Source: Pelecanus crispus
Lineage: Eukaryota; Chordata; Aves; Pelecaniformes; Pelecanidae
DNA length: 64,000 bases
Direction: 5' to 3'
Assembly (NCBI RefSeq): GCF_030463565.1
Contig: NC_134643.1
Span: 214,820,583-214,884,582 of the forward strand
A model generated the notes under the pieces. It was not told the DNA's origin. It was given only the letters and a program-made list of their open reading frames with translations, and made no database searches. Positions 22,760 to 64,000 of this stretch are shown piece after piece. Position 1 is the stretch's first letter. Each line of letters starts with the position of its first letter. The position numbers and the translations under genes are program-made.

Positions 22760-25698
22760 GAAAAGAAACATGTTTATACATTTATTATATACAATATTAA
22801 GGCACAAGTTTAAACAGCAAAGAATAAGAAATCTTTGGCTGACCAACAATATCAATATTTGCTGTGGGTGACACATAACATTCTTCATTTCCCCCCCTAT
22901 GTACAAATAACCCTCCAGCTGTACAGCACTGTACACCAACTTCTCTATACAACCAACGACAATAAAAAATGACAGTATTTTACAACTAGTTACCAATGTC
23001 ACCTGGAATGGCTACAGCACAGTTTCCCAAAACACAAAACAGTTCAAAGAACTGGGAAAACCAGCACAAATGGAGTTGCACCGCTCTGCTGAGAGGGGCT
23101 GATTTATGGCAGTAGTGCTCCACGTAAATCCTGCTGGTGCTTGGGCTGGGGGGAGACCCACTGGCCCTCCAGACCTTGCCTCCAGGAAAACTAACTTCTC
23201 TTGAGTTCAACGTAATTGAGGAGAATGAACCTTTGAGTTTATTTGAGCTGGGACTCCAAAAGCAAACGAGAGTTGCCTACACCATAGCCTCTACCAAATG
23301 GTTTCCTATATGTGACCATGATTCTGGGGCAGCATTGGTTGTAAACACACCTTGGGATACCAGAAACGGGAGGGACTGTGGTCTCCACAAGGAGAAGGAG
23401 GAGGAGGAGGGGGAGTGCTGCACTCCAGCTGACCTGGAGAAGCTGAGCTGCACCACTACCAAACATAACTGAAAGCCACATCACGCATGCTGATCCAACA
23501 CTGTTTCTACTGGACGCCTAGCTGTCTGCCTGTAAACAAATTATTAAATAGTTTCATCAAAAGAAATAATACAGCTGGTAATAAAATGCTTAGGGACGTC
23601 CAAGCACCTGGGTATCCTTATTTCTTGAAGAAAAATGATGAAATGAAATATTCACCACCATTTTACTTGTATTCCCTTGCTTTGTCTTCTTCCTGCCCCG
23701 CTCCAACCACAGACACTCGAGGAAGGGCTACGGAGGTGGGTCTGCGCTGCTGCCACGCACAGGCCCAGCTTTTACGCAAACACTTACAACCTTTAAATTA
23801 ACTTTAGAGAAAAAAATAAAATTATTTCACAAGGCATATATTAAGCTGCGTAACATCTTCCAAGTGTTTTACACATTTGGTTTCACAATGCAAAGCTGCT
23901 AATACTCGAAACACACAGTTCGCTTGCCCACACAACCTACCTACCACTACTTCGTTTAACAAGTGCAAAAATCAGAGAGAGGGTGACACCAACATATGTC
24001 TAACTCTATGTACACACAAAAATAAGTGCATAGATTTAACATAGCAATTTTGTTTTTTAAAAAAATGTATCAGCCAGGCAGTATTGAACGCAGGGCTCTG
24101 GCCCCTGCAGGCGCTGAGGTTGCAAGGACTTCAGTTTTCAGCAAAAGCAGAGTTTAAAGTGCCTGGTGTTTTCACAATCAAGGGCTCTGATCCAATACCT
24201 ACAGGAAGGGGTGACCTTGAGCCAGCCCTGAGCACATGATTACTTCCAGCACCCATCATTTTTCCACTCTAGGCAGCTTCACATAAAATCCCATTACCCT
24301 TTTTCCCAAAGCCAAGTTCTTCCTAATGCCATTACGGTGCACCACAAGGTTCAGGAACCGCAAAGCCAATACAAAAATACCTCCAAGAGGAAAATTTCCC
24401 GATCAGCATGTGCAATGCATGAAGCAAATGGTATGCCATGATTAACGCTGCTGGTGAGTTGGCTGTCTTACACAGACAGTTGCCACCTCTTACAGAAATC
24501 AGGGACTAAGCTGAAAATGAGAAATGTTCCATCCTGGGTAAAGCAAGGTGAAAAGAAACTGCAGCTCAGCACAGAAAACAGATGCTGCCCATGCTTTGCT
24601 TTGCAGTTAAACCCTTCCTGGCCTGATCCTACACCCCTTCATGCCCAGTCCCATGTCAGCTTGAATGGCAGGCAGGTTTGTACACTCAAGGAAGGTAGGA
24701 TTTGGCTGTAGGCGTTGAAAATAAGGAAAAATCCTGCTACCACAAACACACTGATTCTTCCAGTACTATGAACCAGCGCACTGTTAGAGGCATCTTCTGA
24801 TCTCACATGCAAGCCCAGCTTAACTCCACTGGAAACGCACCCACGCAACCCGCCTCTGAATGACCTTCTGCACTGCACAGCCCTTTGGGGAGCTACTGGG
24901 ACCTTCCCCCGACTCTCCCTCCTGAAACTCCCCCATCCTTACAAAAGGGATTGCTTCAGCAGGGTCCTCCTTCCCCCCTCTACTTTCATCCTCCATGGGA
25001 ATTCCAGCCAACAACTGCTCCTACCAAAAAAAGAAGTCTCAGCAAGCTCTGAGGTTGCAAGACACGAATATTTGCACTGTAAATCCAGCTCCAAGAGCAA
25101 CACTTGTCCAGCCAGGAAAGAGGCACCTGACCTGCCTGCCCAGGAAAACCACACCACACCACTTCAAACAAATACTTAAAAGAACCTGCCATGCACATCT
25201 ACGGACCAGTTATTCACTGAAATTAAGCAGTGAATACGTTTGAGAAATGAAGTGATACTGAGGAAGATGCAAGTTTCTCCTGGGTTACTCAGAAACTCCC
25301 TCTGGCCTTAAAAGAACTGGGATTTCACTCCCTGTCCCAGCTGCAGAGAGGCAGGAAAAGCAGCAGTTTGCACCCAGTCTGTAACTCTGCTACCTTCTCT
25401 TCACACCAGAAAATGCAGTGTCCTTTTCTCTCAATGATCCCCTTCCCATGCCACATTCCATTTACAATGCCCCTTTCTGCTCAGAAAATCCCAGATACTC
25501 ATTTCATTGCTCCTCTTCAGCGCTCTTGACTTCTCGCCTGGTCCAAAGTCTCAACATATCAGACTCAAGCTTCATTTCGGGCACAAACTTTCTCTATCTT
25601 TCTTCAAACTCTCAGGGTTAGTTTTTAAGGTTGGCACACCGAGGACCATCTTGGACCTGGCTGTACGCACACAAAACCCCAGAGACACCATCCTCTGC
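22760..25698 (-). other. AMOTL1: AMOTL1 3'UTR (predicted)
   Basis: About 2.9 kb follow the TGA with no similarity to a repeat that I recognise. On the minus strand the far end has an AATAAA at 22786-22781 in an AT-rich setting (TATATAATAAATGTATAAAC), followed by a T-rich stretch, as expected of a cleavage and polyadenylation site near 22,760. The mammalian gene also has a multi-kilobase 3'UTR (family knowledge). The exact end is inferred. Confidence 0.6.
22781..22786 (-). terminator. Candidate AMOTL1 polyadenylation signal AATAAA
   Basis: Reads AATAAA on the minus strand inside an AT-rich context, with T-rich sequence 10-30 bases downstream. TTTATT also occurs on the plus strand near 22,220, 22,135 and 21,907, so a longer transcript is possible. 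Confidence 0.55.
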
Positions 25699-55817
<30,119 letters not shown>

Positions 55818-57997
55818 CTGCGGGGAAGCACACACAGGGGAGGTGTTAGAGCCGCGCGCCCTCAAAATTCGTGCAGGAGCTTTCGCCTAATGACTGCACG
55901 GTTTATTAATAGGGTTGTAACTGTACAGTCGTGATTCTGGTCCTTAGTCACTCCTAAATACCAACAATCGCAGCAGGGACCGGGTAAATTGTCTCCTCGC
56001 CTGCTCTTGACAGTGATGTATACATCTGGCATGAACGGATAAAGGAAGCATTGACTCGAAAACGGCATTTTTGCCTAGGTGTGCAGCTAATATTTCAGCA
56101 GCCAGCCAGTCTCTCCCTGCCCCCCCTTGCCACAAACCCCACCGCTAAGAAGCGTAAGCCGGCGGGCTCGAAGGAAACACAAGGGATGCATTACTCACCC
56201 TTCGAGCACCGCTCCCTGCCTGGAGCGAGACCGGCTGATCGGCCGAATTGGGAGGCGAAAGGAAGTGATGTGAGCGAAGCAGCGTCCCCGAGCGGCTTTA
56301 GCAAGCGGCAAAGGGAAGGGCTGCTGTGGAGCTGCTGGAAGCACAGCCCCGGTCAATCACGGTGAGCCACGAAAGCCGTCTTCTAGTGCAAGACCTCATT
56401 GTGTCACTCCCCGACTAACAGCATCCATCACCCAGGAGGCTCGTGTCAGGGAAGAATAAGTGAGCTGGCGGTGGACCTGCTTGTGGGCTAGGCTTTCTGA
56501 CAGTGGGCGGCTCTTTAATCCACCCAAGTCACAATTTGCAATGGCTGGAGGATAACCCAGGAGGACGTCTTAGCAGCAACTGTAACCCTGCAGCCGGTGG
56601 CCAGGCGGGACTGGAGTCCCTCATTTCTGTCCTGCATTTCAGTCCTGTGAGCTCAAGGAGGGAGACTTCCCCTGTTTCAAAAGGGGGAAATTCAGGTAGG
56701 GAGCAGCTCAAAGCTTGTCTGCACCGGACCCATCTCCATCCCTCCATCCACCACACAGGCAGCCGCGGAGTCTCGGCCAGGGCGAGCAGCCCCATGCAGA
56801 GCCTTGCTGTGCACAGGCTGAGCCACTTCTCAGCCCAGATGGCCAAGTTGTAAAATTTCTACACCACGCTCGTCTAAGAGACTCAACCCAGACCACGTGG
56901 GACATCTGTGTCAGAGCCCAGTTTGGCTGGAAAATAAGCTGGCTGCTGGACCCCACCTGAAGTCTGCAATCAAGCACCTTCTGAAAGTTCTATTTTAGCT
57001 TAATCACAAGCTATTAGGCTCGCTGTAGCTATTGTTGCCTTTATTTCTGTACCCTACACGAGGCAGGAGACCTAACAAACAGATGTATTTATCCCATTTG
57101 GCCTCAAAAAGCCATGAAAGCTATTTTTTAGACAGATGATTTTGTGCTATATAAATACATAATAAATATGATTACCATTGTCTTCAGCACCTGCATGGCT
57201 TCTCAGTGCGGGGTTTTCAAAAGCTCTCAGTGCTGGCCTAATTCTACTGACAATAACCCGTTACCGCCTTCAACTGCAGCAGAACAAGACGAAAAGCGAA
57301 GACAATTTTAAAACCCTGCCCTAAAAGCAAACAGTCCTGCTCTAACAAGCTTGCCCCCACCAAGCCACACGGCAGTGAGGGAAGCCAGCAATTCAGATGT
57401 ATCTTCTGTCCCAACTAGAGGGAAAGCAAACGAGGTTCTGCAGCCCCCCAGATGCAGCACACACACAGCCCCACGCTCCCATCCCAGCTCTCACTCTTTG
57501 CCTGATGCGCCCACCGTGACACAGAAAGGTATTGAAATGGAGCGAAGACCAGTGATAAGCCCATTCCCAAACACAAGCACACTGCTAACCTGCCCAGCAG
57601 CACAGACCCTTGGACAGGCTCAGTGTCTTTGGGAGGAAGATCCCAGCCAAGCTTTGTGCAGCTGGCATTGGGAAAGCCTGTGCTGAGCTCACCCTGGCCT
57701 CGAAATGGCTTTTACCCGCACGGCACAGACAAACCTTAAGGCTCTGTCTCCCCTGGTAAATTAAATATCTGTGGAGGGAGCTGAGGAGCACAGCAGAGGG
57801 GCCATTTGCCATGAACAGCTCCCAGGGCCAGAAGGGTTTGCTCTCAGCCCCAGGCATGTCACTTCTCTGGCAGAGGTGCAGCCTAATGACTAAGGAGCTA
57901 AGCATCTACTGAAAGTGGTTAAAACTTTCCAGAGGACAGGAAGGCACAGAGGTGATGTATGAGACTTTACATATGGCCAATAAAACATACAGTATTT

Positions 57998-59310
57998 CAC
58001 AGAATCATAGACTGGTCTGGGTTGGAAGGGACCTTTAAAGATCATCTAGGCGAATCCCCCTGCCGTGGGCAGGGACATCTTCCACCATAGACCAGGTGGC
58101 TCAAAGCCCCGTCCAACCTAACCTTGAATACTTCCAATGATGAGGCATCCACAACTTCCCTGGGCAACCTGTGCCAGTGTCTCACCACCCTCATCATAAA
58201 AAAATTTATCCCATATATCCAATCTAAATCTACTGCCTTTTAGCTTAAAACTGTTGCCCCTTGTCCTATCACCACAGAGCCTGGTAAAAAGTCTCTCCAT
58301 CTTTCTTACAAGCCCCCTTGAAGTACCGAAAGGCTGCAATAAGGTCTCCCCGCAGCCTTCTCTTCTCCAGGCTGAACAACCCCAACTCTCTCAGCCTCTC
58401 TTCACAGGAGAGGTGTTCCAGCCCTCTGACCATTTTTGTGGCCCTCCTCTGGACCCGCTCCAGCAGGTCCATGTCTTTCCTGTGCTGAGGGCTCCAGAGC
58501 TGGACGCAGCACTGCAGGTGAGGTCTCACCAGAGCAGAGCAGAGGGGCAGAATCCCCTCCCTCAACCTGCTGCCCATGCTTCTTTTGATGCAGCCCAGGA
58601 TACCGGTTGGCCTTCTGGGCTGCAAGCGCACATTGCTGGCGCACGTCCAATTTCTTGTCCATTAGGATCTCCAAGTCCTTCTCTGCAGGGCTGCTCTCAA
58701 TCCCTTCATCCCCCAGCCTGTACTAATAGTGGGGATTGCCCTGACCCAGGTGCAAGACCTTGCACTTGGCCTTGTTGAACCTCATGAGGTTCACACAGGC
58801 CCAGTTCTCGAGCTTGTCCAGGTTCCTCTGGATGACGTCCCACCCCTCCAGTGAATCAACTGCACCACTCAGCTTGGTGTCATCTGCAAACTTGCTGAGG
58901 GTGCACTCGATCCCACTGTCTATGTCACTGATGAAGACATTAAACAGCATTGCTCCCAGTAACAAACCTTGAGGAACACCACTAATTACTGGTTTTCACT
59001 TGGACATTGAGCCATTGACTGTAACTCTTTGGATGTGGCCATCCAGCCAAGTCCTTATCCATCTAACAGTCCATCCATCAAACCCACATTTTTCCAATTT
59101 AGAGGCAAGGATGTTGTGGGGGACCATATCAAAGGCCTTACAGAGGTCTACCCAGATGACATCCATAGCTCTTTCCTTATCCATTGATGCAGTCACTCCA
59201 CTGTAGAAGGCCACTAGGTTAGTCAGGCTTGATTTGCCCTTGGTTGAAGCAGTGTTGGTTGTCTCTAATCACCTCTCTGTCTTCTGTATATTTTGACATA
59301 GCTCCCAGGA
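57998..59310 (-). mobile_element. CR1 LINE with reverse-transcriptase motifs, frameshifted
   Basis: The longest recognisable young-type CR1 here (1.3 kb), minus strand. From its 5' side it encodes [20 protein letters not shown] (the AFDxVPH motif of the polymerase palm), [13 protein letters not shown] (containing the catalytic YADD-type motif, here FADD), then [20 protein letters not shown] and [20 protein letters not shown]. The frame is broken several times, so it is dead. The tail starts at ~58,000 with AGAATCATAGACTGG on the plus strand. The 5' end is truncated. Confidence 0.95.
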
Positions 59311-61759
59311 GGAACACTGCAAAGTTTATTCATTCTGGCTGGTGAAGGTTCTGCCTGTTGATGGCCCCCTCATCCACCCCTGTGCCCACAGTGCACACCA
59401 CAGCAGAAACGTGACAGCACAGGGAAAGAAGAAAAAGGAAACTGGAGTAGCTACACAAAACCCGTCACTGAACACCACACTAGCTGGAGCCAAAAACCAT
59501 CCCGCTCTGCCAGAGGAGAGGATGCTACCGCAGCTCCTTCCTCTGTGCTGACTGCAGTGATTTGCTGTGGTGCTCAACGTCGCCTCAGCAGGACAGGGGA
59601 CATTCCAACAGGGAGTGTATAATTTTAATTCAGGATGTTAGGCTGCCTTGCTCTCCTGCATTTGTCATCAGAAAGGAAAGGAGCGTGCACCCCCATCCCC
59701 AAGCTGACTTTCTGGATGGTGTATCTGCACTGTGGCCTTCAGATGGTGTTCAGCAAAGCCCAGGGCTGCAAAAAGATGCAGTCATGACTTCCCCTGAAAT
59801 CCCCTTAAAGTGATGGGCCCAAGGTAGCCCCAGAGCTACTGGACACTGGCACTGGTTAAGATGCTGCTCCCTGCTCACCTGCCTTTAGTTTACTGCATCT
59901 CCAGCCTCACCACTTCTGCCTGCTGCTGGGACCTCAAAGCAGGATGCCCTGGGGCGTCACACTGACCTGAGGGGCTCGTTTTACCTTCCTGAGACCAAAA
60001 CCATGTCTCCTAGCAGTACCTGGTGATCCGAGGCTGTGCAAGCCAGTGAGCCCTGTGCCGAGTTGCTCAGCAAATTGCAAGGACAGCCCACCATGGGCAC
60101 AGCTCTCACACCATCCCCACAGTGATCCTTTCTTTTGGTACCCCAGTGCATAAATCCCAACATGGGACTCCATGCTTGTTGTGGGACTGGAATATTTTTT
60201 TGCTTGAAAATCTGAACAGTAAAGAACATCATGAGTGGTGGAGCCATGGATGACACTCATGATACAAAAGATGCTCCACAAGCATGTGCAAATGTAGCCA
60301 AGCACACGGCACCTCCTCAGCGCTGCTGACAGCCAGGCTGCACTTGTGCGTTTTACCACAGCAATTAATTGAGCTAAGTGTGTGTTTGTTTATCTTCATC
60401 AAAATAAAGGCCACAGCTGATTCTAGGCAAGTAAAATCCCGGCTTGTCTGGACACAGTTATACCACTACAAAGACAGATTTGCTACAGGTACAGATTTTC
60501 TCACTTTTTTATGGGAATAGCTTAGAGTAATATAATTAAATTTATCTCTGAATCTAAACCAGTGGAGATATAGCAATTTTTCCTTTTCATAATGAAGTAG
60601 TACATTCTTTGGTCATAGATACACCCTTTAAACACTTGCAGGAACTCCTGACACTGTACTTTTGGGAAATCTCAACCTCCCATCAATTTAACCTTTTCAC
60701 ATGCACTTTGGTCTGTCTAGTTTTACACTACACAGGGAGGAGAGCCCCCCAGGACCTCCATTTTCTTGAACTACAAACCACTTGTTGAGCGACTAAAGAT
60801 TTACACCCTGTAGCATCAGACAGGCACCAGATTCTCAATAGCTGGGGCCACAGGAGAGATTCTCCAAAGTGTTTTCCAGCTTGGAAACGAAACTGGCAAA
60901 ACCGACATTACATCTCTCGAAGCACATCTGTTCAACATAATGAGCATGTTACTGACTTTCCTTTTACTTGCTTAATCTGTCCCAATTTAATTCTGACTAA
61001 GCCTAATTCAAAATCTCCAAGTGTATATGCAATAAAATCAACACAGCGATTCTTACTAACAAATCAACAGTTGTAGAAATAGAAGAGTTATAACATCAGC
61101 TTAGTTCACATCCAACCACTCACATAAAGCTCCAAAGAAACGAAGTAATCAGGATTATCCCGAGCTCCTTCGGACTTAGTAAAGAATGACATTCTCAAAA
61201 TGCTTCTACTGTATTTTAAATGTTGATCTTACTCTGCATTAGAGCAGGTTAAAATCTTCCAGACCAACATGTTTTCATCAAAAATCATCCTTCTTAAAAG
61301 CATGAAACTGTGGAACATTATGAGTTTTGGATATCTCTGCAACACTGCAGCTAGAATTCTATTGAAAACATTTTTTATTGACATTATTGTAGAAGTAGGG
61401 CTCCTATATACCTCTGCAATGTAATGCAAAGCAGAAAAAAAGAAAAAACTAAGGAAATCAGCTTTTAGAAGAGGGAGCACCACACAGGCAGTGAGCTTTT
61501 CAAGGGCTACCAAGCTAGGGTCACCAGACTGCACTCTCTCTTTTAAGTGATGTATAGCTTGCGATATATGTAATAGCTTGCTGTATATAGATTGCAATAC
61601 AGCGTCTTCAGCAAAATACTTGATCAGGAACATCACTGTCATGAGAAACCCCTCAGAATTCAGCAAGGACACCCAAGCCCCCAAATTTTGGCATGGTCTT
61701 AATTACACCTCTTATACTAGAACCCCTGGGAGTAAGAATGACCAACATAGAGGAATTTG

Positions 61760-61771
61760 GGGGGGGGGGGG
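61760..61771 (+). repeat. Homopolymer G run (12 bases)
   Basis: An uninterrupted G run inside otherwise AT-rich intron sequence. Confidence 0.95.
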
Positions 61772-64000
61772 AATTTGTAGCTGTATGTAGGAATAAAAAA
61801 CCCTGACAGGACAATTAATGATGAAGTCCACTTGCTGTTGACCACCAGGAAATTGTAAATACAGAAGAGATATTGCTCAGTAAAGCAGGGCAGTATCAGG
61901 AAGTCATGAAATGAAAATGCCTGTACATGTTCTGGAAAGGAAAGTTCACCACTGCCCTGCTACAGGTACAATGCAGCTCTCCTCTACATGGGGATGAAGA
62001 GTGGCCAGCGGAGGAAGGACTTTGCTTCCAACATACCATGGCATTTACATTCATAACTAAAATGCCCTCTTCTAACCTATTTATCTCATCTTTCTCTGAA
62101 TGGTCTGCCTTCCTTTGCCTCTAGGGCAGACTGGCCTACTTCATCTCCTGAAGACTCTCCAAAGGGACTTCATCTCACAACTTCACACATCTACTGTGGA
62201 TGCTCCAGCTGAGTCAGCAAATAGAAAGAGGTGTTTCTGGGGTGCAGATCTTTGAAACTGCTAAAGCAGCTTTTACTTTACAATGAGAGTAAAAAGTGCA
62301 TGAAAGGTGCTCATTCCTGCCCATTGACCGGGAACCTTTAGTCTGGATACTAACACTAGACCCAGGTGTCCACCTGACTTCAGCTACGATTTCTGCAGTC
62401 ATGAAGCAGACTTCAAATGCTATTCTTTGTAGCTGTGAGTAACATAGAGGAATCAGTGTTGTCACCGTGTGGGAAAAAGACAGGATCCCGGGAAAGTCAG
62501 TAAGCCCAGTCTGATGGTCATGGTGCAAGGAAACACAGTTATAGACCTATCATTAAATGCTGATACAGCCAGAAATGGAAGAAGGCTTTCCATAGCCAAG
62601 GCATAGCCCTCATGGTACCCTCTGGCTTACGGAATCAGCAACAGTTGCAGCACCTTGTAAATACAAAGGTTTATTTCAAAAACCACTTTGCAGACCTGGA
62701 CTCACAACTCCAGAATTCACTATTTTGTTAGAGATGTTTGTTGGTGCTGGAAAGACTTGGCCCGGCTTCTTCGGGGGTGATTACATCGAGATTTGCAGGG
62801 CAAAATTATCATCGGAAAAGACACATGCTGTATTAAACATATCCTCCGTAGTTAAGAGAGGGACAAGACATTGTATTTCCTCACAGGGATCCACACTTAG
62901 AATAAATACTCTTTCTAAAGCCCAGCTGATTTTCAGCAAAGGAAAAGGCGCCTTCCTCAACCTCTGCACTCCTAAAGGAGCCAACCGGGATAATAACACA
63001 GAAGGGTAAGGGGAAATGACATGGGCATCACCCAAGCTGTGAGAACGGCTTCATTTCTCCTCCATTTATTTTCATGAAAGGCAGATTAGACCAGAAGGAG
63101 AGGATACAAAGCTCTTCTGCAGGCCTGCCAGCATCCACATCAGCTGGAAGCGCAGCCTCCAACCCACGCTTGCGCTTGGGCTATCCTCGCAGAGAAACGC
63201 CAGAAGTCAGCTTGGGCATGACATCCCTCGGCTCAGCTGCACTGCCAGCATGCCCGCCTGCCTGGGGTGTCTCGGGGAGGAAAAGGAGCTCCTTGTAGTC
63301 CCCTCAGTGGCCACAGACATGTGGTTGAAAGAGTAAATATCAACAGGTTGTATGAAAACAGCGGTAATGTGTGTGGGGGGGGTTAATACACAAATAACCA
63401 GAAAAGCCACAGACTATTCCGGCAGTTAAATATAGGCTTCTACATCCAGGCAGAGTGGAATTTTATGAGGCACATAAAAAACTGGGATATCTTTAAAAAC
63501 AGCCCAGATTTATTCTTCAGTTGCATGCTGTCTTTTAAAATGCATGGATTAAATCAAAATTAAAAGGTGCCTGCATGATTGACTTCTGCATGTAGCCACA
63601 AATGAATTCCCCTCAACAAGCAGTGGTGTTTCCAGTTCAAGGCTTCATTTGCATTATACATGCTTTTTATTAACAGTGCAGAGAAAGAAATCATTCTGGA
63701 TAAAAGACACCAGGATCTGACAAGGGCCACTGGGAGCAATGAAGAGGATTCATTGCATTGAGTGATCTGGATCACTGCTTAAGCAGGGCACGAAGAAACA
63801 AGATGGACTTAAGCAGGTCCAAGCTCATCCACCCAGGAATAAATACAGCAAGCTACAGTAAAAGGGTGGGAAATCCTATCCTGGGCTATGACTACCTCAC
63901 ATGCCTGACCGGATAACAAGCTGGGTGGGGAGCTCCTGGGGTCTCAACACCTGAAACGGCAAATGTTAATGAGCTATGTAAATGAGGAACATTGAGTTGC

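Larger units (their letters stand above)
55818..64000 (-). other. AMOTL1: AMOTL1 upstream intron, continues past window edge
   Basis: At least 8.2 kb upstream of the first visible exon. No N-terminal AMOTL1 exon (YAP-binding PPxY or LPTY motifs) is seen in it. 55,820-56,360 is relatively GC- and CpG-rich. It contains the CR1 at 58.0-59.3 kb and a G run at 61,760-61,771. Confidence 0.7.

Overview
This window is vertebrate nuclear DNA, almost certainly from a bird. It carries many copies of the avian CR1 LINE, with 3' ends finishing in repeats of ATTCTATG. It has a solo endogenous-retrovirus LTR of a type common in birds, long introns with GT-AG borders, and no bacterial-style gene packing. A tRNA-Ile-like sequence fused to a CR1 tail at 16,268-16,409 resembles the SINEs described in passerines, so a songbird or relative is my best guess (inference).

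The one gene I can support fully is AMOTL1 (angiomotin-like 1), on the minus strand. Its last ten coding exons run from 55,817 down to 25,699. I checked all nine introns for GT-AG borders and matching phase. Joined, the exons give 578 residues: the end of the proline-rich linker, the whole angiomotin coiled-coil homology domain, the low-complexity C-terminal region, and the PDZ-binding end EVLI. The N-terminal exons, which in this family carry the PPxY/LPxY motifs for YAP, NEDD4-type ligases and similar WW partners, are not in the window and should lie beyond position 64,000. The 3'UTR runs to an AATAAA at 22,781-22,786.

Layout: 1-22,750 is repeat-rich DNA downstream of AMOTL1. It holds two young CR1 copies (4.4 and 18.9 kb, plus strand), a pair of adjacent minus CR1 fragments (9.4-10.2 kb), a 574-bp solo LTR (5.36-5.94 kb), a very old CR1 body (13.35-15.05 kb), the SINE (16.3 kb), a long pyrimidine-rich satellite (17.06-17.44 kb), a 32-bp minisatellite (18.4 kb), and two unidentified open frames that may be gene relics (268-670 and 12,288-13,027, both minus). 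22.76-55.8 kb is AMOTL1 with old and young CR1 pieces in its introns and a 40-bp minisatellite at 39.4 kb. 55.8-64 kb is upstream intron, with a 1.3-kb minus CR1 fragment carrying reverse-transcriptase motifs at 58.0-59.3 kb.

I found no CRISPR array, functional tRNA or rRNA gene, operon or other unusual multi-gene system. The most interesting items are the unexplained 246-codon minus-strand frame at 12.3-13.0 kb, the SINE/CR1 fusion, the CR1 with a duplicated tail, and the composite satellite at 17 kb.
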